This document shows positions 45,100 through 54,470 of a DNA stretch of 64,000 nt, piece after piece. This DNA comes from Streptomyces gilvus. Lineage in GTDB: Bacteria > Actinomycetota > Actinomycetes > Streptomycetales > Streptomycetaceae. The stretch is from NCBI RefSeq assembly GCF_022513565.1, contig NZ_JAKWBE010000004.1, forward strand, positions 310,001-374,000, read 5' to 3'. The notes under the pieces were generated by a model. That model was not told the origin of the DNA. It did not search any database and saw nothing but the letters and a program-made list of their open reading frames with translations. Numbering within the stretch: the first letter of the stretch is position 1; each line of letters begins with the position of its first letter. The position numbers and the translations under genes were made by a program.

Positions 45100-45960
45100 A
45101 TGCTCATCGACACGTCGACCAGCCGTCCCAGCACGCAGACCACCCAGGCCCCGTCCCACATGCGGCGGCACGACGACGCCCCCGACACGGCCGACCTCTT
45201 CGCCCGGCTGGCGAATCTGGAGGACGGACCGGAACGCGACGCGATCCGCGACCAGCTCGTCAAGGCCTGGCTGCCCATGGCCCACCGCATCGCCGGCCGC
45301 TTCCGCGACCGCGGCGAGTCGGTGGAGGACCTGAGGCAGGTCGCGGCCCTCGGACTGGTCAAGGCCATCGACCGTTTCGCCCCCGAGCGGGGCGCCTTCG
45401 AGAGTTACGCCGTCCCCACCATCACCGGCGAGGTCAAGCGGCACTTCCGGGACCGGATGTGGGCGCTGCGCGTACCCCGCAGGGTGCAGGAACTGCGCAA
45501 CAAGGTGCGGATCGCGCGCCGCGAGCTGACCCAGACCCCCGGCACCCCCGAGCCCTCGGTCGCCGACCTCGCCGCCCACACCGGGCTCACCGAGGAGGAG
45601 GTGAGCTGCGGCCTGGAGGCACTGGAGAGCTTCAGCACCCTGTCGCTGGACGCCGAGCTCTCCGGTGACGACGACGGCTACAGCCTCGCCGACACACTCG
45701 GTGCGACGGACTCCTCCTTCGACACCGTGATCGACCGCGAGTCCGCCAAGGAAGGCCTGCGCCGCCTGCCCGAACGCGAACGGGCCATTCTCTACATGCG
45801 CTTCTTCGAGGACATGACGCAGAGCCGGATCGCCGACCAGCTGGGCATCTCCCAGATGCACGTCTCCCGCCTCATCAGCCGCAGCTGCGCCCAGGTGCGC
45901 GCCGAGGCGATGGGACAGCGCGGCCGACGGGGCACCGACGGGCGGTCGACCGCGGTCTGA
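45100..45960 (+). CDS. SigB/SigF-family RNA polymerase sigma factor
   Basis: This encodes 286 residues. Region 2 includes DLRQVAALGLVKAIDRF and FESYAVPTITGEVKRHFRDR, diagnostic for the SigB/F/G group. Region 3 lies around EPSVADLAAHTGL, and the region 4 HTH is MTQSRIADQLGISQMHVSRL. It directs RNA polymerase to stress or differentiation promoters. GGGAG lies 9 nt before the chosen ATG; longer in-frame starts exist but lack sites. The anti-sigma-type ATPase upstream and the DUF5133 gene downstream are probably functional partners. Confidence 0.92.
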   Translation: MLIDTSTSRPSTQTTQAPSHMRRHDDAPDTADLFARLANLEDGPERDAIRDQLVKAWLPMAHRIAGRFRDRGESVEDLRQVAALGLVKAIDRFAPERGAFESYAVPTITGEVKRHFRDRMWALRVPRRVQELRNKVRIARRELTQTPGTPEPSVADLAAHTGLTEEEVSCGLEALESFSTLSLDAELSGDDDGYSLADTLGATDSSFDTVIDRESAKEGLRRLPERERAILYMRFFEDMTQSRIADQLGISQMHVSRLISRSCAQVRAEAMGQRGRRGTDGRSTAV

Positions 45961-46001
45961 GCCGAGCCGAGCGAATACCGAGTCGAGGAGGAACACACAC
46001 C

Positions 46002-46244
46002 ATGCTGATCCCTCATCCGGCCTTTCTGCGCAAACTCGTCGAGGAGTACGAGTCGCTGCGGGCCGAGGAGGCCGAGACCGGCGCGGGCCGGGTGAGCCCT
46101 CGCGCGCAGGACGTGGCGTACACGCTGTGCGTGTCGACCGGCACCCGTGACGTCAGACACGCCCTGGAGACGGCCCACCGGCTGCTGGCGGCGGCGGACC
46201 CGGTGCACTCGCCGTCGAGGACCGCCGCACCCCTGGCCGACTGA
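46002..46244 (+). CDS. DUF5133 small protein
   Basis: This encodes 80 residues starting MLIPHPAFLRKLVEEYESL and containing DVAYTLCVSTGTRDVRHAL, a pattern of the streptomycete DUF5133 family of unknown function. GAGGAGG precedes the ATG. It follows the sigma factor gene by 41 nt and is probably co-transcribed with it. A very strong hairpin follows. Confidence 0.85.
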   Translation: MLIPHPAFLRKLVEEYESLRAEEAETGAGRVSPRAQDVAYTLCVSTGTRDVRHALETAHRLLAAADPVHSPSRTAAPLAD

Positions 46245-46267
46245 CCACCTCACGCACCAGTCCGCGG

Positions 46268-46312
46268 CAGCTGTGCCCGGAAGCGCCTCGAGCACGCTTC
46301 CGGGCACAGCTG
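46268..46312 (+). terminator. 18-bp perfect inverted repeat, terminator of the sigma/DUF5133 unit
   Basis: CAGCTGTGCCCGGAAGCG and its perfect complement are separated by 9 bases, starting 24 nt after the DUF5133 stop codon. No U-run follows, typical for streptomycete terminators. It is the longest perfect stem seen in the window. Confidence 0.75.
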
Positions 46313-46420
46313 TGTCCAGTGCGTCCAGGTGCCGGCGGCGGGTCCCGACCGGCGGGATCGCAGGGGGTGGGGCCGGTGTCGGGGGCCGAAGCCGGGGCAT
46401 TCGCACGACGGGAGGTTCAC

Positions 46421-47260
46421 ATGAACGCGAGTGCTGTGTCACATACCACCCGCATGCGGGCCGAACGTGCGGCCCGCGGCTCGGTGACCGAAAGTGCCGC
46501 CCGTGCCGGCCTCACCGCCCGCGGGGTGATCTACCTGCTGGTCGGCGTCATCGCGCTGCAGATCGCCTTCGGCGACACACACCAGCAGGCCGACCGCGGT
46601 GGAGCCGTCGGCGAGCTGGCCCGGCAGCCCTTCGGAGCCGTCCTGCTCTGGGCGCTGGGCCTGGGCCTGGTCGGCATGGCGCTGTGGCGGCTGTCGGAGG
46701 CCGTCTTCGGCTCGGTCGGCAAGGACGGCCGCAGTGCGCGCAAGCGGCTGATCGCGGCCGCCCGCTGCGTCTTCTACGCGTTCGTCGCCTACTCGGTGCT
46801 CCGGTTCGCCGCCGGCCCGCACGACGGCAGCGGCGGCTCCAGCGACGAGCAGTCCCGTGACATCACCGCGCGGGTGCTCCAACTGCCCGCCGGGCAGTGG
46901 CTGGTGGGCATCGCGGGTGCCGGCGTCATCGTGGCGGGTGTCTGGGTCGGGGCCCGGGCCGTACGCCGGGACTACCACCGTCAGCTCAAGCTCGCGCAGA
47001 TGGCCCGCTGGGCGCGCCGGCTGGTGGACGTGACCGGCGTGGGCGGCGGGGCGGCGCGCGGCCTGGTCTTCGCCGCGGCGGGCGTGTTCGCGGTGCGTGC
47101 CGCCGTCGACTACAAGCCCGACAAGGCCAAGGGACTGGACGACACCCTGCGCTCGTTCGCCGACACGCCGCTCGGCCCGTGGCTGCTGGTCTGTGTGGCG
47201 ACCGGTCTGGTCCTGTTCGGTCTGTTCTCGTTCGCCCTGGCGCGCTGGCGCCGGGTCTGA
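46421..47260 (+). CDS. DUF1206 integral membrane protein
   Basis: This 279-residue protein has about six membrane helices in three pairs, each pair being one DUF1206 repeat: GVIYLLVGVIALQIAF and PFGAVLLWALGLGLVGMALW; RCVFYAFVAYSVLRF and WLVGIAGAGVIVAGVWVG; GLVFAAAGVFAVRAAVDY and GPWLLVCVATGLVLFGLFSF. Function is unknown; such genes often belong to general-stress regulons. A clear GGGAGG precedes the ATG. Confidence 0.88.
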   Translation: MNASAVSHTTRMRAERAARGSVTESAARAGLTARGVIYLLVGVIALQIAFGDTHQQADRGGAVGELARQPFGAVLLWALGLGLVGMALWRLSEAVFGSVGKDGRSARKRLIAAARCVFYAFVAYSVLRFAAGPHDGSGGSSDEQSRDITARVLQLPAGQWLVGIAGAGVIVAGVWVGARAVRRDYHRQLKLAQMARWARRLVDVTGVGGGAARGLVFAAAGVFAVRAAVDYKPDKAKGLDDTLRSFADTPLGPWLLVCVATGLVLFGLFSFALARWRRV

Positions 47261-47282
47261 CGCGGGAGGGACGGGGAACACG

Positions 47283-47720
47283 ATGGGGATGAACGAACCC
47301 GAGTTTCCACCCGAGCACCGGCCCGTCGACATGTATCTCGGCCTCCTGCGCAACCGGATGGACACGGAGGACTACCTTCAGCTGCTCGACGTGGTCCAGC
47401 CGATCCTGCGGGCGATCGAGGAGCAGCGCCTGCCCGAGCTCGACTTCGCGCTCGACGGTGAACGCACCGACGGTCTGTCCCAGGAGGTCCGCGACGAGGC
47501 CGCCCTGGTCATCGCCGCCGCGGTCACCGGGAGACTGGACAACGAGGTCGTCGAGATCAACCTGGACGAGACCGGCCCGGTCCGTGTGATCACCGACGCG
47601 GACACCGCTTCCGACCCCACTCGCCTCGGCGAGATCGCCGACTACATCCGCGAGCGGCACCGCCAGAACGAGGAGCTGCGCGGCATCGCCGAGGTCAGCG
47701 GCCTGCCCACGGACTTCTGA
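47283..47720 (+). CDS. Acidic hypothetical protein
   Basis: This encodes 145 residues beginning MGMNEPEFPPEHRPVDMYLG. It is acidic, with helical and strand-like segments (DYLQLLDVVQPILRAIEEQ, LVIAAAVTGRLDNEVVEINL). There is no membrane segment or signal peptide. It lies 22 nt after the DUF1206 gene, so the two likely form an operon. An ATG two codons later is an alternative start. The family is not recognised. Confidence 0.65.
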   Translation: MGMNEPEFPPEHRPVDMYLGLLRNRMDTEDYLQLLDVVQPILRAIEEQRLPELDFALDGERTDGLSQEVRDEAALVIAAAVTGRLDNEVVEINLDETGPVRVITDADTASDPTRLGEIADYIRERHRQNEELRGIAEVSGLPTDF

Positions 47721-47727
47721 CGGGCGA

Positions 47728-47777
47728 GTGGTGTGTGACATGGCACTGGAGGACCAGTGGTATGTGACATGGCACTG
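47728..47777. repeat. Direct repeat, two copies 29 bp apart
   Basis: A 21-base unit occurs twice (47728-47748 and 47757-47777) with one mismatch; the perfect core is TGTGACATGGCACTG. An adjoining palindrome, CTGAGA-T-TCTCAG, lies at 47775-47787. They lie between convergent genes, so a duplication at the 3' ends or a weak bidirectional terminator is likelier than an operator. Confidence 0.75.
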
Positions 47778-47797
47778 AGATTCTCAGCCCGTCACTG

Positions 47798-50041
47798 TCA
47801 CCGCTTCGGCTCCGCCACCGGCACCCGCAGCGACCGGGCCAGGCCCACCACCGCCTCGTCCAGCCGCTGCAGATGCCGCAGCACCCGGTCGGTGATCCGC
47901 CCGTAGCGCGACCCGCCGGGCAGCTCCGACTCCAGCAGCGCGGCGATGCTCGCGCCCGTCTCGACCTCGACGGCCGCCCGCTCGTCCGCGACCCGCGCCT
48001 CGATCGCGTCGATGTTGCGCAGCAGGCGCCGCCCCGCCCGGCGCAGCCGGGGATCGGCGGCGATGGACGGATGCGTGGGCAGCAGCTCGGCCATCGCGGC
48101 CAGCGACCGCGCGTGATACGCGGAGGTCTCCAGCAGCGCGACCACGTAACGGGCGGTGTCGCGCCGGGTCCGCATCGGGGTCACCGGGTGGGTCAGCGGC
48201 TGCGTGGCCGCCCGCAGGTCAGCCAGCGCCTGGTCCAGGTCCCGCGCCTTGTCCAGCAGTTCGTGCGGCGGCCCGCCGCTGAGCTGCTCGACCGCGGCCT
48301 CGGTGACCTCGCCGAGCCGCTCCAGCACCGTCCGCAGCAGGTCGTCGGTACGGCGGTCGGTGTGCACCGGCAGCACGAACGCCGCCGCGATGATCCCGCA
48401 GGCTGCGCCCAGCGCCGTCTCCTCCACCCGCAGCACCAGCACCGACAGGCTGTAGGTGTGCAGCAGCGTGTAGAGCAGGCCCAGCGCCGCCGTCACGAAG
48501 AACGACATCAGCGTGTACGACAGCGGCGCCGTGTAGAACATCGCGAAGACGAACAGCAGCACGAGCGCGAACGCCGTCCAGGTGTGGTGGCCCACCAGCG
48601 CGGCGAGCAGCAGTCCCGCGATCACACCGAGCACGGTGCCCAGCAGCCGCCGATAGCCCTTGACCAGGATCTCGCCCGTGGACGCGGTGTTGATGAACAC
48701 GATCCAGCAGGTCAGCACCGCCCAGTACCAGCGCTGACTGGAGAGGAACTCGCCGCCCACGATGGCCAGCGACGAGCCCACCGCGACCTGCACCGCGGCC
48801 CGCGTCGTCGGCCGCCGCAGCCCCGTCGCCGCGTCCTCGGCGCTCTCCTCGCCCCCGTCGATCGCGGCGTCCTCGGCGTCCAGCTCCTCCCGGGAGCGCG
48901 CGGCGGACGGGGTGTCGTCCGACTCGTCCTGCGGCCCGTCCAGCGCGATCCTCAGGCCCAGTACGGCGCGGGCGGCCTCGCCGATGCCGCGGAAGACGTC
49001 CTGGACGGCCGGCGATGCCTTGGGCAGGTTCTCCTCGTCCCGGTAGCCGAGCAGCCGGTTGCGCACCTGGACCAGTCCGGCGCCGGGGTGGGCCGAGACC
49101 GGCCGCAGCACCAGCGCCCGCAGCGCCTCAAGATCGCGGCGCAGGGTCTCGGTCGCCTCGTCCCGCACGGGCAGCCGGCCGCTCTCGGGCAGGGGCGCGC
49201 CCGGCAGGTGCAGGGTCAGGGTGTCCGCCCGCTCGGCGCTGCGCGCGGTGAGCAGCAGCAGCCCGAGGCGTTCGGCGGCGATCTCGGCGTCCGCGACGCG
49301 CCGCTGCACCAGCCGGGCCACGGCCTCGTCCGAGGTGCCGTCCTCCAGCCGGCCCTGGATCATCATGGCCGTGTCGTGCAGCCGGGCCGTGCCCTCGCGG
49401 GTGCCCTGCAGAGCCTTGTCGATGTCGTCGGGGCCGGCGTCCAGCAGCTCCAGCTGCGCGGACACCAGCTGGGCCAGCCGGGCGCGGAAGGCGTCCCGCA
49501 GCCGCTCCAGGATCCCGGCGGGCGTCTCGCGCACCAGGCCGAAGCGCATCACCGCACTGGCCGCGAAGGCGACCGCGACGACGCCGTACAGCTGGGGCAG
49601 CGCGGAGACGGTGGCGCCGACGAACAGGGACATGAAGTAGACCTGGAAGCCGATCAGGCCCAGCGCGGTGCCCCGGTCGCCGAACCGGCGGGCGTACACG
49701 GCGCAGAAGATGAGCGCGACGAAGAAGACGTCACCGGCGATCACCCGGGAGTGCAGCAACGCGCCCAGGGACACGGAGACCAGGGCCACCGGAAGCCCGA
49801 GGGCGAGGGTGACGGCCTGCGGGCCGGGCTGCTTCTCCCGGATGGCGAAGGTGGCCACCATCGCCGCGATGGCCCCGCCGACCAGATGGCGCACATCGGC
49901 GTGCAGCAGGGTGAGCACGGCCAGCGTCAGGGCGATCGCGCCCATCGTCCGCAGCCCGGCGGTCAGGCGCAGCAGCCCGGGGTCGGAGGCCGCCACGAGA
50001 TCCCGCAGCCGTACCCTGACCGACCCTCGCGCTGCCCTCAC
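47798..50041 (-). CDS. FUSC family membrane transporter-like protein
   Basis: This encodes 747 residues with two blocks of membrane helices (about 25-165 and 430-570) separated and followed by long helical cytoplasmic parts. The second block, QRWYWAVLTCWIVFINTAST with TVLGVIAGLLLAALVG, is the FUSC domain found in aromatic acid efflux (AaeB-like) and aluminium-activated transporter relatives. It may export aromatic carboxylates. The GTG start has only a distant GGGGAG. The stop is convergent with a hypothetical gene. Confidence 0.87.
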   Translation of the reverse strand: MRAARGSVRVRLRDLVAASDPGLLRLTAGLRTMGAIALTLAVLTLLHADVRHLVGGAIAAMVATFAIREKQPGPQAVTLALGLPVALVSVSLGALLHSRVIAGDVFFVALIFCAVYARRFGDRGTALGLIGFQVYFMSLFVGATVSALPQLYGVVAVAFAASAVMRFGLVRETPAGILERLRDAFRARLAQLVSAQLELLDAGPDDIDKALQGTREGTARLHDTAMMIQGRLEDGTSDEAVARLVQRRVADAEIAAERLGLLLLTARSAERADTLTLHLPGAPLPESGRLPVRDEATETLRRDLEALRALVLRPVSAHPGAGLVQVRNRLLGYRDEENLPKASPAVQDVFRGIGEAARAVLGLRIALDGPQDESDDTPSAARSREELDAEDAAIDGGEESAEDAATGLRRPTTRAAVQVAVGSSLAIVGGEFLSSQRWYWAVLTCWIVFINTASTGEILVKGYRRLLGTVLGVIAGLLLAALVGHHTWTAFALVLLFVFAMFYTAPLSYTLMSFFVTAALGLLYTLLHTYSLSVLVLRVEETALGAACGIIAAAFVLPVHTDRRTDDLLRTVLERLGEVTEAAVEQLSGGPPHELLDKARDLDQALADLRAATQPLTHPVTPMRTRRDTARYVVALLETSAYHARSLAAMAELLPTHPSIAADPRLRRAGRRLLRNIDAIEARVADERAAVEVETGASIAALLESELPGGSRYGRITDRVLRHLQRLDEAVVGLARSLRVPVAEPKR

Positions 50042-50121
50042 GCCGCCGTACTCACTCCCCGCTTCACCTCATGTTCCGCGACCCAGCATGGCTTGACGGG
50101 CGCGAAGCGCCCGCACCCGCC

Positions 50122-51489
50122 TCACAGCTGCTTGCGCCCGGACCCCTCGACCTGCGCCCGCACCTGCTCCGCGCTCAGATAGGCGTCGGTGTACTCGAAG
50201 TCCTTGAGCTTGGCCGGCTTGCGCGCCTGGAAGCCGGTGCGGACGAAATCGTCACCGGCGACCGCGTTGAGCGTCCAGTTGGTCGCCACACGGACCTTGG
50301 CGACGTTGGTGCGCAGCGCCCACCAGTGGTAGCCGCGGGCGGCGAACTGGGCGGGCAGGCCGTGCAGTTCGATGCCGAGCGGCTTGGAGACGGCGTCGGT
50401 GCCGCCGAGGTCGACCACGAGTCCGAGGTCCTTGTGGCGGTACGGCGTCATGGGATGGTTGCGCAGGCTCGCGATGATGTTGTCGGCGACCTGCGGGCCC
50501 TGCCGCATGGCGTGCTGCGCGGTGGGCGGGCAGACCGCCTCCTCCTGCCCCTTCGCCAGGTCCGGCACCGCGGCGGAGTCGCCGAGCGCGAACACCCCGT
50601 CGTGACCGGGCAGGCTCATCTCGGGGGTGACCACGAGGCGCCCGCGGACCGTCTCCGCGCCGAGCGTGGCGATGAGCGGGCTGGCGGCGACCCCGGCGGT
50701 CCAGATCAGGGTGCGGGTGGGCACCACCCGTCCGTCGGTGAAGGTGACCTCCTCCGGCCCCGCCTTCTCGATGGACACGCCCAGCGAGACCTCGATGCCG
50801 CGCCGCTTGAGGATCTCCTGCGCGCTGCGGCCGAGCTTGTCGCCGAGCTCGGGCATCAACTTGGGGGCGATGTCGATGAGATGCCACTTGATCAGAGCCG
50901 GGTCGATGCGCGGGTAGCGCTTGACCGCGCCGTGGGTGAGCTTCTGCAGACAGGCGGCGGTCTCCGTGCCGGCGTAGCCGGCGCCGACGACCACGAACTG
51001 CAGCCGCGCGGCGCGCTCGGCCGGATCGTCGCTGGCGTCGGCCAGGTCGAGCTGGGAGATCACGTGGTCGCGGATGTAGGCGGCCTCGGCGAGTGTCTTC
51101 ATCCCGAAGGCGTGCTCGGTCAGTCCCGGGATGTCGAAGGTGCGGGTGATGCTGCCGGGGGCCAGCACGATGTAGTCGTAGTGCTCGTTGACGATCTGGT
51201 CGGTGATGGTGCGGATGACGCAGACCTTGGCCTTCAGGTCCACGCCGATGGCTCCGCCGGGAATGATCCGGGTGCGGTACTTCTTGCTGCGGCGCAGCGA
51301 CACGGCGATCGACTGGGGCGTCAGCACGCCGGAGGCGACCTGGGGCAGCAGGGGCAGATAGAGCTGGTAGGCGAAGGGGGTCACCAGGGTGACGTCCGCC
51401 TCGTCCGGCGCGAGTTTGCGTTCCAGCCTGCGTACGCACTCCACGCCGGCGAAGCCCGCGCCCACCACCAGGATCCTGGGTCGTGTCAC
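50122..51489 (-). CDS. Type II NADH dehydrogenase-like FAD oxidoreductase
   Basis: This is a 455-residue flavoprotein. FAD motif ILVVGAGFAGVECVRRLE lies at the N-terminus, the second dinucleotide motif is QFVVVGAGYAGTETAA, and VFALGDSAAVPD marks the FAD end. It matches NDH-2, which passes electrons from NADH to the quinone pool without pumping protons. The GTG start gives MTRPRIL and has AAAGGG 9 nt upstream; the ATG three codons earlier (51498) directly abuts that site and is less likely. It is flanked by FUSC and stressosome genes. Confidence 0.88.
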   Translation of the reverse strand: MTRPRILVVGAGFAGVECVRRLERKLAPDEADVTLVTPFAYQLYLPLLPQVASGVLTPQSIAVSLRRSKKYRTRIIPGGAIGVDLKAKVCVIRTITDQIVNEHYDYIVLAPGSITRTFDIPGLTEHAFGMKTLAEAAYIRDHVISQLDLADASDDPAERAARLQFVVVGAGYAGTETAACLQKLTHGAVKRYPRIDPALIKWHLIDIAPKLMPELGDKLGRSAQEILKRRGIEVSLGVSIEKAGPEEVTFTDGRVVPTRTLIWTAGVAASPLIATLGAETVRGRLVVTPEMSLPGHDGVFALGDSAAVPDLAKGQEEAVCPPTAQHAMRQGPQVADNIIASLRNHPMTPYRHKDLGLVVDLGGTDAVSKPLGIELHGLPAQFAARGYHWWALRTNVAKVRVATNWTLNAVAGDDFVRTGFQARKPAKLKDFEYTDAYLSAEQVRAQVEGSGRKQL

Positions 51490-51687
51490 GTCGTTCATCC
51501 CTTTCTGCGGCTCCAGGCGGTCTGCAACCGACGCCCTTCGCCTGCCCTGGATCTCCGCTCGCACCACATCGATCCCACCGCTTGCCCAACCGTTCCGCCA
51601 GCGGGGCACGGCGGGCAGACGAACGCGTCGAGCACAACCATGCCCGCCCGGCTGCGGAAACGCACCGCAAAGAAGGCAAGGAAACGG

Positions 51688-53418
51688 CTAGCCGCGCTGC
51701 TCCGCGAGGTGGCACAGCAGCAGGCAGACGTCGTCGTCGCGCTCGGAGTCGCTCAGCAGCGGGTCCAGGATGAGGTCGGCCGAGCCCTCCAGGTCGCGTT
51801 CCAGTTCGGCCGGCTCGAAGCCGCCGAGGGCGGTCGCGAGGCGGGCGATGCCCGGATCTATGCCCTGGGCACGGCGTTCGACCAGGCCGTCGGTGTAGAG
51901 GGCCAGCGTCGAGCCGGGCGGCAGGGGCACCGTGTGGTCCGGGATCTCCTGGCTGAGCGGGATGCCCAGCATCGCGCCGGGCTTGGCGTCCAGCGTGTGC
52001 ACCCGGCCGTCGGCGGTGCGCAGGACCGGCGGCGGATGACCGGCGGCGGCCCAGGTGAGGGTGGGCTCGTCGGGGTGGAGACGGGCGATGACGGCGGTGG
52101 CGTACAGGTCGGGCTGCAGATGGTGCAGGAAGATGTGCAGCCGGGTCAGCAGGGTGCCCGGGCCCGCGCCGTCCACGGCGTAGGCGCGCAGCGCGGTGCG
52201 CAGCTGACTCATCATCACCGCCGCGTGCAGCCCGTGCCCGGTGACGTCGCCGACGACGGCGATCAGTCCGCCGTCGGGCTGCGGGAAGGCGTCGTACCAG
52301 TCACCGCCGATGTTCAGGCCGTGCGTGGCCGGCAGATAGCGGGCGGCCAGCCGCAGGCCGGGTGCGCTGGGCAGGTCCGTCAGCAGGGCCCGCTGCAGTG
52401 TCTCGGCGATGTCGCGGTTGTGCTCGAAGCGCCGGGCGTTGTCGATCGCGATGCTCGCGCGCCGCGCGAACTCGATGAGCATGACGGCGTCGTCCGGGTC
52501 CCAGCGGTCCCCGGGCGGGGAGAGGGTGATGACGCCCAGCGGTGCCCGGCGGGTGGGCAACGGCAGGCACAGCAGCGGGATTTCGGGATCGAGCGCGGAC
52601 GGCGGACGGTCGTCGACCCCGGGCAGCTCGCCGGGCCGGCGGGCGGCGTACTGGGGACGGCCGGTGCGGGCGGCGAGCACGGCGGCGGCCGGGTGCGGTG
52701 CGGGCGGGTGCCGGTCGTCGTCGCCGTCGAACAGCCACACGTCGACGCTGCGGGCGTACTCCGGCACGAGCAGTTCGGGCAGCAGGCGCACGATCTCGTC
52801 GTGGTTGAGCGAGGAGGTCAGAACGGCGCTGGCGTCCGCGAGGAACGTCAGCCGGCGGCGGGCGCTCTCCGCCTCCTGGCGGGCGCCGCGCTCGGCGGCG
52901 AAGGCCTCGCGCTGGGCCCGACCCGCCGCGTCGAGCTCCGCGTGCAGGGCGAGCACGCCCTGGTTGGTCTGGTGCAGCTCGTCCCGCAGGAAGGCGACCA
53001 GTTCCTCCTGTTCGGCGAGCTTGTCCAGCACCAGGGCGGCGTCCTCGTCGGCGCCGAGCAGCGACTCGGCCAGTACCGAGGGGCTGTCGGCCGGCATGGA
53101 GGCGTCCGCCGCGGCCGGTGTCTCGGGGCACAGCAGGGAGGTGCGCCACGGGGTGTGCGCGGTGGACTCCGAGGTTTCCAGGGGGGTGACGACCGCGTGC
53201 AGGATGTTCTGCGCGGCCGGGGCCGGGGCCGCTGTGACCTCGAGGGTGAGCCGCCAGGAGCCGCCCTTGGTGAGGCACTGGCGCAGATGGGTGCTGAGGG
53301 CGGTGGCCAGCCGGGTCCGGTCCAGCGCCGTCACCCCGTGCGCGGCGGCGAGCCGCGCGGCGGCGATACGGGCGCGCGCCGCGTCGTCGACGGTGCTGAT
53401 CTGCCATGTGCGCTTCAT
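51688..53418 (-). CDS. SpoIIE-type PP2C phosphatase with GAF domain
   Basis: This encodes 576 residues. A divergent ATPase-like N-terminal part (about 1-90) and a helical coiled linker precede a GAF domain (about 200-345). The C-terminal PP2C/SpoIIE phosphatase follows, with metal-binding Asp residues in NIGGDWYDAF, VGDVTGHGLHAAVMM, LYTDGLVERR and RDDDVCLLL. Such proteins dephosphorylate STAS antagonists and so free the sigma factor. Its ATG overlaps the stop of the upstream gene by 4 nt (ATGA); it is the last gene of the stressosome operon. Confidence 0.9.
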   Translation of the reverse strand: MKRTWQISTVDDAARARIAAARLAAAHGVTALDRTRLATALSTHLRQCLTKGGSWRLTLEVTAAPAPAAQNILHAVVTPLETSESTAHTPWRTSLLCPETPAAADASMPADSPSVLAESLLGADEDAALVLDKLAEQEELVAFLRDELHQTNQGVLALHAELDAAGRAQREAFAAERGARQEAESARRRLTFLADASAVLTSSLNHDEIVRLLPELLVPEYARSVDVWLFDGDDDRHPPAPHPAAAVLAARTGRPQYAARRPGELPGVDDRPPSALDPEIPLLCLPLPTRRAPLGVITLSPPGDRWDPDDAVMLIEFARRASIAIDNARRFEHNRDIAETLQRALLTDLPSAPGLRLAARYLPATHGLNIGGDWYDAFPQPDGGLIAVVGDVTGHGLHAAVMMSQLRTALRAYAVDGAGPGTLLTRLHIFLHHLQPDLYATAVIARLHPDEPTLTWAAAGHPPPVLRTADGRVHTLDAKPGAMLGIPLSQEIPDHTVPLPPGSTLALYTDGLVERRAQGIDPGIARLATALGGFEPAELERDLEGSADLILDPLLSDSERDDDVCLLLCHLAEQRG

Positions 53419-54470
53419 GGGCGCTCCGGCCGGGTCGGGGCCAGTACGGCCACGGCGGTGTCGTCGCGGACCGGGCGGGCGGCGCTGCCCGCGTCGCGGA
53501 TCACTCCCGCCGCGACGACGGCCGGATCCGCCGTCAGCATGGCCGCTTCGGCCGGTGGCGTCCAGCGGCTCGGCAGGCCGTCGCTGTGCAGGATCAGTGT
53601 TGCGTCGGCCGCCCACGGCATCCGGTCCTCGCGCAGCGTCCCGGGCCGGTGCACGCCGATGATGCCGGGCCGGGACAGCAAGGAGCGCCAGGCGTCCCCG
53701 GTCCGCAGCCGGGCCCCGATGTTGCCGACGCCGGCGAAGCGGAGCAGCCCCGCCGCGGTGTCGACCTGGGCGACGGCGACGGCCGCCCCGCGGGTGCCGC
53801 GCAGCGCGCTGTCGAGCCGCCCGAGACAGTCGGCGGGGGACAGGTGCGCCGAGCGGTGCAGTTCCTCGACGGCCGCGGCGGAGGCCCGCGCCGCGTCCGG
53901 CCCGTGTCCCAGTCCGTCGGCCAGCATCAGGGTGGCCCGGTCACCGGCGCGCACCCAGGTCCAGGCGTCACCGGAGTACTCCCCCCTGGCGAAGGGCACG
54001 TTGATGCCGCCGGCCCGCACCGCGGCGGTGTTCTCGGCCGGGGTGGTCCCGGCGGCGCCGATCCGGGCGAGCGCCACCGTGCCCCGCCCGGGGACGCTGT
54101 GCAGGGCGAAGTCGTCCGCGACCCGCCGGCACGTGCCCAGGCCGGCGCCCAGGGAGTGCGCGGTGGAGAAACCGTCGCTCAGGGCCGCGGTGACGTCGGC
54201 GATGCCGGGGCCGTGGTCGATCGCCGTGATCTGCACGAGCCGCGCGGGGAGAGCGGCGTCGGCGGGCAGGGTGGGCGGTACGAGCTCGACCAGCAGCTGT
54301 CCTCCCCCGGCGTGCTTGACCAGGTTCGTGGCCAGCTCGGTCGCCACCAGCGACAGGGCCGCCGTGCGCTTGGCGTCCAGCCCGGCGAGGGCGGCGGCAC
54401 GCTCGGCGGCGACCCGGGCGTCGCGCACCCGGGTCGAGTCGTGCACCGGGACGTCCCACACGCGCGGCAT
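53415..54470 (-). CDS. ATPase-phosphatase fusion (RsbT-like plus RsbX-like)
   Basis: This encodes 351 residues. The N-terminal GHKL ATPase domain has VATELATNLVKHAGGGQ, DHGPGIAD and LGAGLGTCRRVAD. The C-terminal half is an RsbX/SpoIIE-like phosphatase with MLADGLGHGPDAARAS, GVGNIGA, ILHSDGLPSRW and RDDTAVAVL. In Bacillus, RsbT phosphorylates and RsbX dephosphorylates the stressosome; here both appear in one chain. Starts and stops overlap both neighbours (TGATG with the RsbT gene, ATGA with the next). Confidence 0.88.
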   Translation of the reverse strand: MPRVWDVPVHDSTRVRDARVAAERAAALAGLDAKRTAALSLVATELATNLVKHAGGGQLLVELVPPTLPADAALPARLVQITAIDHGPGIADVTAALSDGFSTAHSLGAGLGTCRRVADDFALHSVPGRGTVALARIGAAGTTPAENTAAVRAGGINVPFARGEYSGDAWTWVRAGDRATLMLADGLGHGPDAARASAAAVEELHRSAHLSPADCLGRLDSALRGTRGAAVAVAQVDTAAGLLRFAGVGNIGARLRTGDAWRSLLSRPGIIGVHRPGTLREDRMPWAADATLILHSDGLPSRWTPPAEAAMLTADPAVVAAGVIRDAGSAARPVRDDTAVAVLAPTRPERP

